Below are positions 6,567 to 14,196 of a stretch of DNA of 18,383 bases, piece by piece; positions within the stretch are counted from its first letter, which is position 1, and each line of letters opens with the position of its first letter. Where the stretch lies: NCBI GenBank assembly GCA_021161105.1, contig JAGHBG010000129.1, positions 1 to 18,383 of the forward strand, given 5' to 3'. The notes under the pieces were generated by a model. That model was not told the DNA's origin and ran no database searches. It worked only from the letters and a program-made list of their open reading frames with translations. The DNA comes from Thermotogaceae bacterium (GTDB lineage Bacteria; Thermotogota; Thermotogae; Thermotogales; Thermotogaceae). Made by a program: the position numbers and the translations under genes.

Positions 6567-7757
6567 ATGAGAAAATGTGTATTGTTGCTGTTTTTATATT
6601 TATTACTGTCAACAATAGCCAGTGCTGTGGTTTTAAAAGATGTTTCCCCTACGTTGCCTGAATTTGAAGCAGTTGAATTTATGGTTAATAAGGGGATCAT
6701 GAATGCTGACAATGGTTACTTTAAGGGGCCCAAAGTAGTTACAAAGTTTGACCTTGCGGTTTATTTGTATAATTTTTACAAATTTATGATTTATTCATTT
6801 CCTCTACAGAGTGTGGAAGGCACTTCAAATAGCACAGAATCCTCAGAAGGGGCACCTTCTAATAGTTATGTAACGGAAGAAAAAGTAAAGATTCCAGGGG
6901 ATCATAGGGTAGATATGATTTTGAACTTACTTGAATATGACCCTGAAAGAAACGACTTTGGTAGAATCACGGATTTAGAAAAGAGAGTCATAGCACTAAA
7001 TGATTTTGTTGCCAATTTACCTGGAGAATCTGAAAAAGTTCCTGATATTTCAGGTATCAACAATAAACTTTCGGGCATATCAGATAAGGTGAATTCAATA
7101 GAAGAGATGATTAATTCAATAAACGATGATTATCACAAATTGGAAGATACGGTGAGTCAGCAAAGAATGGAAGTCGAAAAAATAAACATGTTGCTTCAAT
7201 CTCAAGAAAAGATGATAAGTGATAACACGGAAACTTTAAATGAAATGAAATCGTCTTATTTAGAGTTGAAAGAAAAATGTGATTTCATAGTTAAGGAAGT
7301 GAATATTCTTGAAAATGAACTTAACACATTGAAATATATGATGTCCTCGTATGCGGTGAAGATTGATACTCACGAAAATACATTGCTTAATATACAATAT
7401 CAGCTTTCGGAATTATCTGATAAAGTTAAAGCTACGATGGTTTCTACTGAAGCTGAAACACATATATCTACATCTGCTGGGTTGGAGGAATATTTGAAAG
7501 AGGTAAAAGCGCTCAAAAACGAACTTACAGGTGTGGAAAAGCTGAAAACAGATTTGAAAGTTAAGTTGAAGGAATTAGATGATAGAATAAATGCAGTAGA
7601 AGGAACAAAGGAAAAAACAGATTATTTGATGAAGTCTACGGAGGTTTTAGCTGCAAATCAGAAGAAACTGGAGGATTCATCGCGTAACTTATTAATACTA
7701 TCAATATCTTCCGTGTTGTTATCAATAACTGCTATAGTTACAGTGTTAATATTTTGA
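6567..7757 (+). CDS. Omp-alpha-like toga protein: SLH domain, coiled-coil rod, C-terminal anchor
   Basis: A 396-residue exported protein built like Omp-alpha of Thermotoga, the rod that spans the wide periplasm and links cell wall to outer membrane. Residues 1-20 are a signal peptide ending STIASA. An SLH domain follows at about 23-72 (DVSPTLPEFEAVEFMVNKGI, then VTKFDLAVYLYNF). A Ser/Thr/Gly-rich linker lies near 84-102. Residues about 135-372 are a near-continuous heptad coiled coil rich in Glu, Lys, Ile and Leu. The last 24 residues, LLILSISSVLLSITAIVTVLIF and flanks, are a hydrophobic anchor with no tail after it. ATG 6567 has GGAGGTG 6 bases upstream. Family knowledge places SLH on peptidoglycan and the C-terminal helix in the outer membrane. 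Adjacent to the PEGA gene, which may act in the same layer. Confidence 0.85.
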   Translation: MRKCVLLLFLYLLLSTIASAVVLKDVSPTLPEFEAVEFMVNKGIMNADNGYFKGPKVVTKFDLAVYLYNFYKFMIYSFPLQSVEGTSNSTESSEGAPSNSYVTEEKVKIPGDHRVDMILNLLEYDPERNDFGRITDLEKRVIALNDFVANLPGESEKVPDISGINNKLSGISDKVNSIEEMINSINDDYHKLEDTVSQQRMEVEKINMLLQSQEKMISDNTETLNEMKSSYLELKEKCDFIVKEVNILENELNTLKYMMSSYAVKIDTHENTLLNIQYQLSELSDKVKATMVSTEAETHISTSAGLEEYLKEVKALKNELTGVEKLKTDLKVKLKELDDRINAVEGTKEKTDYLMKSTEVLAANQKKLEDSSRNLLILSISSVLLSITAIVTVLIF

Positions 7758-7773
7758 GAGGAGGATAGAATAA

Positions 7774-8946
7774 ATGAGGGTAATTACAATTGTTCTTGAC
7801 AGTGTGGGAATAGGCGAGATGCCAGATGCTGAAGAATATGGAGATAAAGGGAGTAATACATTGGTTAACATTGCGAAAACTATGGGGGGATTGAATCTTC
7901 CTAACATGGCAAGGCTTGGGCTTGGTTATCTTGCAGAAATACCAGGAGTTGAAAAGATAGAGAATCCAGAGGGTGTATTTGGAGTGATGATGGAAAAAAG
8001 TCCTGGAAAAGATAGCACAACGGGTCACTGGGAAATGATGGGAATAATTTTAAAGAAGCCTTTTGACATATTCCCTGATGGTTTCCCGGAGGAGTTAATA
8101 AAAGAATTTGAGAAAAGAACAGGAAGAAAGGTTATAGGAAATAAGCCTGCATCTGGTACAGAGATTATAAAAGAACTGGGACCCGAGCATGAGAAAACAG
8201 GTGCGTTGATAGTTTACACATCTGCAGACAGTGTATTTCAAATAGCAGCCCATAAAGAGGTTGTGCCGCTTGAAGAGCTGTATCGATACTGTGAAATTGC
8301 GAGAGAACTTTTGGATGAGATGGGTTTTAAAGTTGCAAGGGTCATAGCAAGGCCCTTTGTCGGAAAGTGGCCAAACTATGTTAGAACCCCAGAAAGACAT
8401 GATTATTCATTGCCTCCAGAGGATGAGACACTTCTTGATATATTGACGGAAAAAGGTATACCTGTTTATGGTGTTGGAAAGATAAAGGATTTATTTGCAG
8501 GAAGAGGAATAACGGAGTCATGGAAGGCCAAGGATAACATGGATGGAGTAGACAAGACAATAATGGTAATGAGAGAGAAGAAGCACAAGTCCTTTATATT
8601 TACCAATCTTGTTGATTTTGACACTAAATATGGTCATAGAAACAATGTAGAAGGTTATGCCAAAGCTCTTGAGGAATTCGACAGCAGACTCCCTGAGATA
8701 ATAGATGCAATGTTAGAGGACGATGTACTTTTCCTGACTGCTGATCATGGATGTGATCCCACAACGCCATCTACAGATCACTCCAGAGAAATGGTGCCTC
8801 TTTTAGGTTACGGTAACCTATTGAAAGAAGGTGTTTACATTGGGGTTAGAGAAACATTTGCAGACTTGGGGCAGACTATAGGAGATATATTTGGAGTCAG
8901 GCCACTTAAAAATGGAACATCTTTCAAAGATTTAATTATGAGGTGA
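7774..8946 (+). CDS. deoB: Phosphopentomutase DeoB
   Basis: Alkaline-phosphatase-superfamily, two-Mn enzyme that interconverts ribose (or deoxyribose) 1- and 5-phosphate, linking nucleoside breakdown to the pentose phosphate pathway. The 390-residue length is standard. Visible landmarks: metal ligand Asp9 in VLDSVGIGEMPDA, the phosphothreonine loop KDSTTGHWE (80-87), the cap domain with DIFPDGFPEELI, NKPASGTEII and YTSADSVFQIAAH, then NLVDFDTKYGHRN, and the metal-binding TADHGCDPT with TDHSREMVPLL near the C-terminus. ATG 7774 is preceded by GAGAGGAGG. It lies 16 bases after the Omp-alpha-like gene and 3 bases before the PadR gene; AGG TGA at its end forms part of that gene's ribosome binding site. 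Confidence 0.96.
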   Translation: MRVITIVLDSVGIGEMPDAEEYGDKGSNTLVNIAKTMGGLNLPNMARLGLGYLAEIPGVEKIENPEGVFGVMMEKSPGKDSTTGHWEMMGIILKKPFDIFPDGFPEELIKEFEKRTGRKVIGNKPASGTEIIKELGPEHEKTGALIVYTSADSVFQIAAHKEVVPLEELYRYCEIARELLDEMGFKVARVIARPFVGKWPNYVRTPERHDYSLPPEDETLLDILTEKGIPVYGVGKIKDLFAGRGITESWKAKDNMDGVDKTIMVMREKKHKSFIFTNLVDFDTKYGHRNNVEGYAKALEEFDSRLPEIIDAMLEDDVLFLTADHGCDPTTPSTDHSREMVPLLGYGNLLKEGVYIGVRETFADLGQTIGDIFGVRPLKNGTSFKDLIMR

Positions 8947-8949
8947 TAG

Positions 8950-9315
8950 ATGTTGCCTGGTTATAGAGGTGGCAGAGGTGGTTTTGGAGGTATTGGTTGG
9001 TGGCTTTCAGCTTATTCGCTTCTTTTGATAGCGGAAAAGCCGAGGCATGGTTATGAGATAGCATCGGAACTTAGAGACTTAGGTTTTCCGATATTTGGTG
9101 TTGGACAGATGGGAGCAGTTTATAGGACTTTAGCATCATTAGAAGCATCTGGTTTTATCACCTATGAATGGGATACATCAAATAGTCCTCCAAAAAAAGT
9201 GTATAAAATAACGGGGATTGGTCGTGAATATCTTGAAAGGATAAGACAGGAAATATTATCGATGAAAAGAATGATTGACAAATTTGTGGAGAAGTTTGAG
9301 AAGATAGGAGGATAA
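8950..9315 (+). CDS. PadR-family winged-helix regulator
   Basis: A 121-residue DNA-binding regulator. After a Gly/Arg-rich start (LPGYRGGRGGFGG) come the PadR hallmarks: LLLIAEKPRHGYEIASEL, the recognition helix region GQMGAVYRTLASLEASGFI, a wing containing PPKKVYKITGIGREYL, and a C-terminal helix (ERIRQEILSMKRMIDKFVEKFE) that in PadR proteins forms the dimer. PadR members are usually repressors lifted by small ligands or metals. ATG 8950 is preceded by GAGGTGATAG, which includes the deoB stop. The next gene, a ferritin-like/VIT1 metal transporter, starts 5 bases later, so this is the likely target; no operator can be picked out because no intergenic space exists. The inducer cannot be read from the sequence. 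Confidence 0.9.
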   Translation: MLPGYRGGRGGFGGIGWWLSAYSLLLIAEKPRHGYEIASELRDLGFPIFGVGQMGAVYRTLASLEASGFITYEWDTSNSPPKKVYKITGIGREYLERIRQEILSMKRMIDKFVEKFEKIGG

Positions 9316-9320
9316 GTGAA

Positions 9321-10181
9321 GTGGAATATGAAGAGTTTCTTTTGAAGTTTCAGCGGGAGGAAATAACCGAATTTTACATATATTCGAAACTAGCAGAAAA
9401 GATGCAAGGGAAAAATAAAGAGATCCTTCAAAGCATCGCAAATGATGAGAAAAGACACTATGGAATATTTAAAAATCTTACTAAAAGAGAAGTAAAACCA
9501 GATAAATGGAAGATCTTCTGGTACATCTTTCTTTTCAAACTTTTTGGGCTTGTTTTTGCACTTAAGGTCATGGAGCGAGGAGAAAGACTTGCACAATCTG
9601 AGTACGAAAAGATTGTGAATAGATACCCCGTTATAAAAAATGTACTCAACGATGAAGAGAAACATGAACTTGAATTAATAGAGTTAATAAAGGAAGAGAG
9701 AGTTGGGTATATTAGTTCGATGGTTCTTGGTCTTAATGATGCTATTGTTGAGCTTACGGGAGCGCTGGCTGGTTTTACATTTGCTCTTAGAGAGTCCAAA
9801 CTTGTGGGTCTCGCTGGATTAATAACAGGTGTTTCTGCAGCGCTTTCAATGGCTGTTTCTGAGTACCTGTCAGAAAAGTCAGATGTTGAACACACGAAAA
9901 ATCCTTTAAAGGCTGCTGTTTATACAGGAATTGCCTACATACTTGTTGTAATATTTCTGATTCTCCCGTTCTTTTTAATATCAAACCCTTACATTTCCTT
10001 GGGTGTTGCTGTATCGACTGTTGTTTTGATAATTGCCATATTCACATATTACGTTGCTGTTATAAAAAATGAAAGTTACAGGAAACAATTTTTAGAAATG
10101 CTTGTCCTGAGTTTTTCTGTTATGGTGGTATCTTTCATAGTTGGAGTAATAGCAAGAAAAGTTTTGGGGATTGAGGCATGA
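9321..10181 (+). CDS. Ferritin-like diiron domain fused to VIT1/CCC1-type membrane transporter
   Basis: A 286-residue two-part protein. Residues 1-125 are a rubrerythrin/ferritin-like helical bundle with two EXXH motifs, E43-KR-H46 and E112-EK-H115, plus Glu candidates at 13-17 and 85-88 to complete a diiron site. Residues 128-286 are a VIT1/CCC1-type membrane domain with about five hydrophobic helices; LGLNDAIVELTGALAGF (136-152) and SAALSMAVSEYLSEKSD (172-188) match the family's DG...G and SM..GEY..v signatures. Related proteins (MbfA, erythrin-VIT1) move iron or manganese out of the cytosol. The start is GTG 9321 with AGGAGG at 9306-9311. The hydrophobic segment near 64-82 (IFWYIFLFKLFGLVFALKV) is buried between the ferritin helices and is longer than usual. 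It overlaps queA by 4 bases (ATGA). Direction of transport is inferred. Confidence 0.85.
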   Translation: MEYEEFLLKFQREEITEFYIYSKLAEKMQGKNKEILQSIANDEKRHYGIFKNLTKREVKPDKWKIFWYIFLFKLFGLVFALKVMERGERLAQSEYEKIVNRYPVIKNVLNDEEKHELELIELIKEERVGYISSMVLGLNDAIVELTGALAGFTFALRESKLVGLAGLITGVSAALSMAVSEYLSEKSDVEHTKNPLKAAVYTGIAYILVVIFLILPFFLISNPYISLGVAVSTVVLIIAIFTYYVAVIKNESYRKQFLEMLVLSFSVMVVSFIVGVIARKVLGIEA

Positions 10182-11188
10182 GATTAGATGAATTTGACTA
10201 TTTTTTACCAAAGGAATTAATAGCCCAAGAGCCGGTATATCCGCGGGATAACTCCCGCTTAATGGTAATAAATAGGAAGACAAAAGAAATAGAACATAGA
10301 ATATTTAGAGATATCGTGGAATACATAAACGAAGGAGATCTTCTTGTTCTCAATACCACTAAGGTTATTCCTGCGCGGCTTCTTGGAAGGAAAATTACAG
10401 GAGCAAGAGTTGAAGTTTTCCTTCTGGAGAGAGTAGCAGATGGCGTTTGGAAATGCATGGTAAAACCAGGAGCAAAGTTAAAACCAGGTGTTGAGGTTGT
10501 TATCAAAGATGGGTTAAAAGCTAAGATCGTGGAGAGAAATTCAGATGGCACAAGGATAGTTGAATTTGGCACTAAAAGCGATAGCGAAATATTCTCCTAT
10601 GGTGAGATTCCACTTCCACCATATATAGAAAATCCTGATGTTGATCCGCAAAGGTATCAAACCGTTTTTGCTAAGGAAGAGGGGGCTGTTGCTGCCCCAA
10701 CGGCTGGGCTTCATTTTACGGAAGAACTGATTGAGAAGTTGAGAAGTAAAGGTGTAAATTTCGCAGAAGTAGTGCTTCATGTTGGGCTTGGGACATTCAG
10801 GCCTGTGAAGGTTGAAAGTGTAGAAGATCATAAAATGGAGGAAGAGTTTTTTAGAGTTCCGCGAGAAACAGTTGAACTGATTGAGGAAACAAAAAGCGAA
10901 GGTAAAAGAGTAATAGCTGTTGGAACGACTGTTGTTAGAACACTGGAAACTATAGCAAGACTTCCGAAAAGTGAAGCATATTCTGGAAAAACTGATCTTT
11001 TTATATATCCACCTTTTGAGTTTAAGATAGTTGATGCGTTGATTACGAATTTTCATCTTCCTAAGTCAACATTACTTATGCTTGTTTCAGCATTCTCTGG
11101 CTTGGATTTAATCAAGAAAGCGTATAAAATAGCAGTGAAAGAAAGATATAGATTTTTCTCTTTTGGCGATGCGTGTTTTATTATATAG
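10178..11188 (+). CDS. queA: tRNA preQ1(34) S-adenosylmethionine ribosyltransferase-isomerase QueA
   Basis: Transfers and rearranges the ribosyl group of SAM onto preQ1 in the anticodon of tRNA (Asp, Asn, His, Tyr), giving epoxyqueuosine. The 336-residue protein begins MRLDEFDYFLPKELIAQEP and has SRLMVI, VLNTTKVIPARLLG, the conserved VAAPTAGLHFTEELI, LHVGLGTFRPV, VGTTVVRTLE and the C-terminal NFHLPKSTLLMLVSAFSG, with a final FGDACFI. All are diagnostic and the length is normal. ATG 10178 overlaps the previous stop as ATGA, implying translational coupling with the metal transporter upstream. No other queuosine gene is in the window, so preQ1 synthesis or uptake is encoded elsewhere. Confidence 0.97.
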   Translation: MRLDEFDYFLPKELIAQEPVYPRDNSRLMVINRKTKEIEHRIFRDIVEYINEGDLLVLNTTKVIPARLLGRKITGARVEVFLLERVADGVWKCMVKPGAKLKPGVEVVIKDGLKAKIVERNSDGTRIVEFGTKSDSEIFSYGEIPLPPYIENPDVDPQRYQTVFAKEEGAVAAPTAGLHFTEELIEKLRSKGVNFAEVVLHVGLGTFRPVKVESVEDHKMEEEFFRVPRETVELIEETKSEGKRVIAVGTTVVRTLETIARLPKSEAYSGKTDLFIYPPFEFKIVDALITNFHLPKSTLLMLVSAFSGLDLIKKAYKIAVKERYRFFSFGDACFII

Positions 11189-11225
11189 ATTGTTATATAA
11201 ACTGTATAGTTGGAGGTGAACGGTA
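11189..11225 (+). promoter_or_regulatory. AT-rich gap before the M42 gene: strong RBS, possible weak internal promoter
   Basis: This 37-base stretch is the longest intergenic gap after 1618. It holds a -10-like TATAAA (11196-11201) without a recognisable -35, and a strong GGAGGTGA (11212-11219) 6 bases before ATG 11226. An internal promoter is possible but poorly supported; the ribosome binding site is clear. Confidence 0.3.
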
Positions 11226-12206
11226 ATGATAGAGACAATAAAAACTCTTACTGAAATTTCTGGACCAAGTGGAAGAGAAACAAAAGTGAGGAATACGTTA
11301 ATTGAAATGATTAAGGATCATGTTGATGGGTATGAAGTTGATAAGGTTGGAAATCTCATAGCCTGGAAGGGAGATGGTGGAAATCCTGTGGTTCTTGTTG
11401 CTCACATGGATGAGATTGGTATAGTCGTAACAAACGAAATAAAAGAAGGATTTTATAGAATAGAACCAGTAGGGGGTGTTTCACCGTATACAGCCCTTAA
11501 TAGAAGATATGTCCTTCAAGATGGAACGGTTGGAGTTGTAGGAGTGGAAAGAGAAACAGCGCAGGATGTGAAAAAGAATTTAACAAACCTTTCATTCGAT
11601 ACCTTATATCTTGATACATTTGGAAAAAAAGTTGATGTAGGTACATTTGGCGTTTTTGACAGCCATTTCTATCAGAATGGCGATTTTCTTGTGTCAAAAG
11701 CGATGGATGACAGAATCGGTTGTGCTATATTAGTTGAGATTGTTAGGGGGCTGAAAAATCCAAAAAGGAGGTTTTACATAGCCTTTTCAATTCAAGAAGA
11801 AGTTGGTCTTGTTGGATCTTCAGTTCTTGCTTATCCTTTGGATGCTCAGGAAGCCATTGCAATAGATGTTACAGATTCTGCTGATTCACCGAAGTCCTTT
11901 AAGCGTCATCCTATGGTTATAGGAAAGGGTCCCGCGATAAAGATAAAAGACAGGTATTCAATAAGCGATAAAAGAATCGTTGACAAGCTTGTGAAAGTTG
12001 CAAAGGATAGAGGGATTCCATATCAACTTGAGGTTTTGACCTTTGGTGGCACCGATGCAGCAGCTTTGATGAGGACAAGGGAAGGAATTCCAAGTGCTAC
12101 AGTTTCAGTTCCAACCAGGTATATACATACTCCTAATGAAGTTGTGGGAAAAAGTGATGTGGAAAACACGATTAAGCTTTTAATTGAATATATTCAGGCG
12201 GTGTAA
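11226..12206 (+). CDS. M42-family metal-dependent aminopeptidase
   Basis: Cytoplasmic dinuclear metallo-aminopeptidase of the TET/PepA-like M42 family, which trims free peptides in large self-compartmentalised oligomers; some members are misnamed endoglucanase. The 326-residue protein has all expected ligands: His60 and Asp62 in LVAHMDEIG, Asp161/162 in KAMDDRIG, catalytic and metal Glu191-Glu192 in SIQEEVG, an Asp in AIDVTDSAD (214-217), and His301 in TRYIHTPNE. The opening TEISGPSGRE and the FGGTDAAAL segment are also typical. The family's usual length is about 330-350. Peptide specificity cannot be read from sequence. ATG 11226 is supported by a near-perfect ribosome binding site; the dCMP deaminase gene starts 2 bases after the stop. 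Confidence 0.93.
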   Translation: MIETIKTLTEISGPSGRETKVRNTLIEMIKDHVDGYEVDKVGNLIAWKGDGGNPVVLVAHMDEIGIVVTNEIKEGFYRIEPVGGVSPYTALNRRYVLQDGTVGVVGVERETAQDVKKNLTNLSFDTLYLDTFGKKVDVGTFGVFDSHFYQNGDFLVSKAMDDRIGCAILVEIVRGLKNPKRRFYIAFSIQEEVGLVGSSVLAYPLDAQEAIAIDVTDSADSPKSFKRHPMVIGKGPAIKIKDRYSISDKRIVDKLVKVAKDRGIPYQLEVLTFGGTDAAALMRTREGIPSATVSVPTRYIHTPNEVVGKSDVENTIKLLIEYIQAV

Positions 12207-12208
12207 AG

Positions 12209-12721
12209 GTGGATATAAGAGACAGGTTAGAAGAATATCTTAAGAATGTTGGAATAAAAGATATAGAGGATGAAAGGGAATCATGGGATAGCTATTTTAT
12301 GAAAATAGCCCTACTTGTCAGGGAAAGGTCAACTTGTGTTCACAGGAAAGTTGGTGCGGTGATTGTGAAAGAACACAGAATACTTGCTACTGGGTACAAT
12401 CAACCTCCGTCAAAGTTCCCGCATTGTGATCAGATAGGGTGTATAAGGGATGAGCTTGGTATACAATCGGGAGAAAATCAAGAGATTTGTTATGGCCTTC
12501 ATGCTGAACAGAATGCGTTGATGCAAGCTGCTAAATTTGGGATAGCCACAGACGGGGCCACTATGTATGTTACCCATAAACCATGTTCAATTTGTGCAAG
12601 GCTTATAATAAATGCTGGTATAATTCGTGTAGTTTATCTTGAAGATTATCCTGATCCTTTAAGTGAGTTTTTCTTCAAAATGACAGGTGTTAAACTGGAG
12701 AGAATAAAGATCATGGGGTGA
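12209..12721 (+). CDS. Deoxycytidylate (dCMP) deaminase, ComEB type
   Basis: Zinc hydrolase that turns dCMP into dUMP for thymidylate synthesis. The 170-residue protein has the cytidine-deaminase zinc site His98-Ala-Glu100 (HAEQNAL) and Pro-Cys126-x-x-Cys129 (PCSICARLIINAGI). The N-terminal half has the dCMP deaminase pattern WDSYFMKIALLVRERSTC..RKVGAVIVK and ATGYNQPPSKFPHC...GC, with extra Cys/His (43, 73, 78, 94) likely for a second metal or structural role. RibD and tRNA-specific deaminases are excluded by this N-terminal pattern. GTG 12209 starts 2 bases after the previous stop; its ribosome binding site is AGGCGGTG at the end of the M42 gene. The ATG GGG TGA end supplies the GGGGTGA for korB. 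Confidence 0.93.
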   Translation: MDIRDRLEEYLKNVGIKDIEDERESWDSYFMKIALLVRERSTCVHRKVGAVIVKEHRILATGYNQPPSKFPHCDQIGCIRDELGIQSGENQEICYGLHAEQNALMQAAKFGIATDGATMYVTHKPCSICARLIINAGIIRVVYLEDYPDPLSEFFFKMTGVKLERIKIMG

Positions 12722-12727
12722 AAAATT

Positions 12728-13546
12728 ATGAAGACTAAACAGCTTTTGAAATATCTAAGGATTGACAGATGGCCAACGGTTTGGTGCCCGGGATGTGGAA
12801 ATGGAATAATTCTAAAAGCATTTTTAGAAGCTGTAGACCAACTTAAGTTAAAGAAAGACAGGGTGGCGGTAGTCTCAGGTATAGGTTGTTCATCAAGGGC
12901 AACAGGATATCTTGACTTTAACACCATGCATACCTTACATGGAAGAGCTATAGCATTTGCTACTGGCGTTAAACTTGCAAGACCCGAATTTAAGGTTATT
13001 GTCATGGGGGGAGATGGAGATCTTGCATCGATTGGTGGAAATCATTTTATCCATGCATGCAGGAGAAACATAGATCTTACGGTGATTGTATTCAATAACA
13101 TGATATATGGTATGACTGGCGGTCAGTACTCTCCAACCACTCCGGAAGATGAATACGCTTCAACGGCACCTTATGGTCATATAGAGAAGCCGTTTGATAT
13201 AGTAAAGTTAGCGCTTTCAGCTGGTGCAACTTATGTTGCGAGGGCTACTGTTTATCATTACAACCTTCTTGTGAAGTATATAAAAGAAGCAATAGAACAC
13301 AGAGGAATTTCTGTGGTTGATGTTTTTTCAAATTGTCACACCTATTTTGGAAGATACAATGGTATGCCAGAACCTTATCAAATGCTTGAATATTTCAAAA
13401 ACAATTCTGTGACACTGCAAAAAGCCCAAACTATGTCTGAAGAAGAACTCAGTAAGAAAATAGTGATAGGACAGTTTAGAAAAGAAGATAAACCCTGTTA
13501 CATGGATCAGTATAAAAAGCTTCAGGAAAAAGCTCAAGGCAGGTGA
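12728..13546 (+). CDS. korB: 2-oxoacid:ferredoxin oxidoreductase, beta (TPP-binding) subunit
   Basis: Beta subunit of a KorAB/OGOR-type enzyme that decarboxylates a 2-oxoacid (commonly 2-oxoglutarate) to the acyl-CoA while reducing ferredoxin. The 272-residue protein has CPGCGNG (Cys20, Cys23) and Cys54 in GIGCSSRATG plus Cys203 in FSNCHTYFGR, the four likely [4Fe-4S] ligands. The TPP/Mg motif is GGDGDLASIGGNHF (95-107) with NN at 123-124. FNTMHTLHGRAIAFATGVK is typical of KorB. Substrate (2-oxoglutarate versus branched-chain or other oxoacid) cannot be told from sequence. ATG 12728 has GGGGTGA upstream. The gamma subunit gene follows; the alpha and delta subunit genes are not in the window. 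Confidence 0.92.
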   Translation: MKTKQLLKYLRIDRWPTVWCPGCGNGIILKAFLEAVDQLKLKKDRVAVVSGIGCSSRATGYLDFNTMHTLHGRAIAFATGVKLARPEFKVIVMGGDGDLASIGGNHFIHACRRNIDLTVIVFNNMIYGMTGGQYSPTTPEDEYASTAPYGHIEKPFDIVKLALSAGATYVARATVYHYNLLVKYIKEAIEHRGISVVDVFSNCHTYFGRYNGMPEPYQMLEYFKNNSVTLQKAQTMSEEELSKKIVIGQFRKEDKPCYMDQYKKLQEKAQGR

Positions 13547-13551
13547 AAAGA

Positions 13552-14196
13552 ATGGTGTTTAACACGCCTGTTTCTCTCAGGTTTGCAGGTATTGGCGGAC
13601 AGGGTAATATATTGATGGGAATTATTTTAGCAAAATCCTTGATAAAAGAAGGTAAATGGGTAATTCAAAGCCAGTCCTATACAGCTCAGGTCAGGGGTGG
13701 ACCAAGTCATTGTGATGTTCTTTACAGCAACGAGTGGATAGACTATCCGAAGGCAGAAAATTTTGATGTTCTTTTTGCTTTGCATCCTTCTGCTATTCCA
13801 CATCATTACATGCTTTTGAAAAAGAACGGTGTGTTTTTTATTGATACATCGACAATGAATGTAGAAACATTTAACTGTGTAGAACCGGAAAACATACCTT
13901 CAGGTTTTCCAATAGAAATTTGCAGGATAACAAAGAAAATTTTAGGATATTCTTTCACTAAAGCAGCTTTAGAAAACTTTAAAGCAAGTGTAGTTGCTAA
14001 TATGATAGGTCTTGGGGCTTTGATTAAAGTTACAGGTGTTGTCAATCTTGATACCCTAAAGGAAACTATTTCAGAAACTGTAAGAAAAAAATATGTTGAC
14101 ATGAACTTAAAGGCGGTTGATTTTGGATATGGGATATTCCAGAAAGAATACAAACTCGAACAAAGGAAGAAAAAACATCCAATTGGGTTCGAATAA
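13552..14196 (+). CDS. korC: 2-oxoacid:ferredoxin oxidoreductase, gamma subunit
   Basis: Gamma (CoA-site) domain of the 2-oxoacid:ferredoxin oxidoreductase family. The signature RFAGIGGQGNILMGIILAKSL lies near the N-terminus, followed by QSQSYTAQVRGGPSHCDVL, all diagnostic of the KorC/PorG family; the fold continues to MIGLGALIKVTGVVN. Length is about 214 residues, within the family range (175-215). I chose ATG 13552, with AGGTGA (the korB stop region) 5 bases upstream, over an in-frame GTG at 13543 which overlaps the korB stop but lacks a site. The C-terminus is rich in Lys and overlaps the start region of the next gene. Forms one unit with korB. Confidence 0.9.
   Translation: MVFNTPVSLRFAGIGGQGNILMGIILAKSLIKEGKWVIQSQSYTAQVRGGPSHCDVLYSNEWIDYPKAENFDVLFALHPSAIPHHYMLLKKNGVFFIDTSTMNVETFNCVEPENIPSGFPIEICRITKKILGYSFTKAALENFKASVVANMIGLGALIKVTGVVNLDTLKETISETVRKKYVDMNLKAVDFGYGIFQKEYKLEQRKKKHPIGFE

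Noticed and set aside
14117..14182. Long N-terminal extension of the DgkA-type kinase from TTG 14117
   Set aside because: It would overlap korC by 80 bases and adds polar residues absent from the family; a start at 14183 is shorter and more typical, though not proven.
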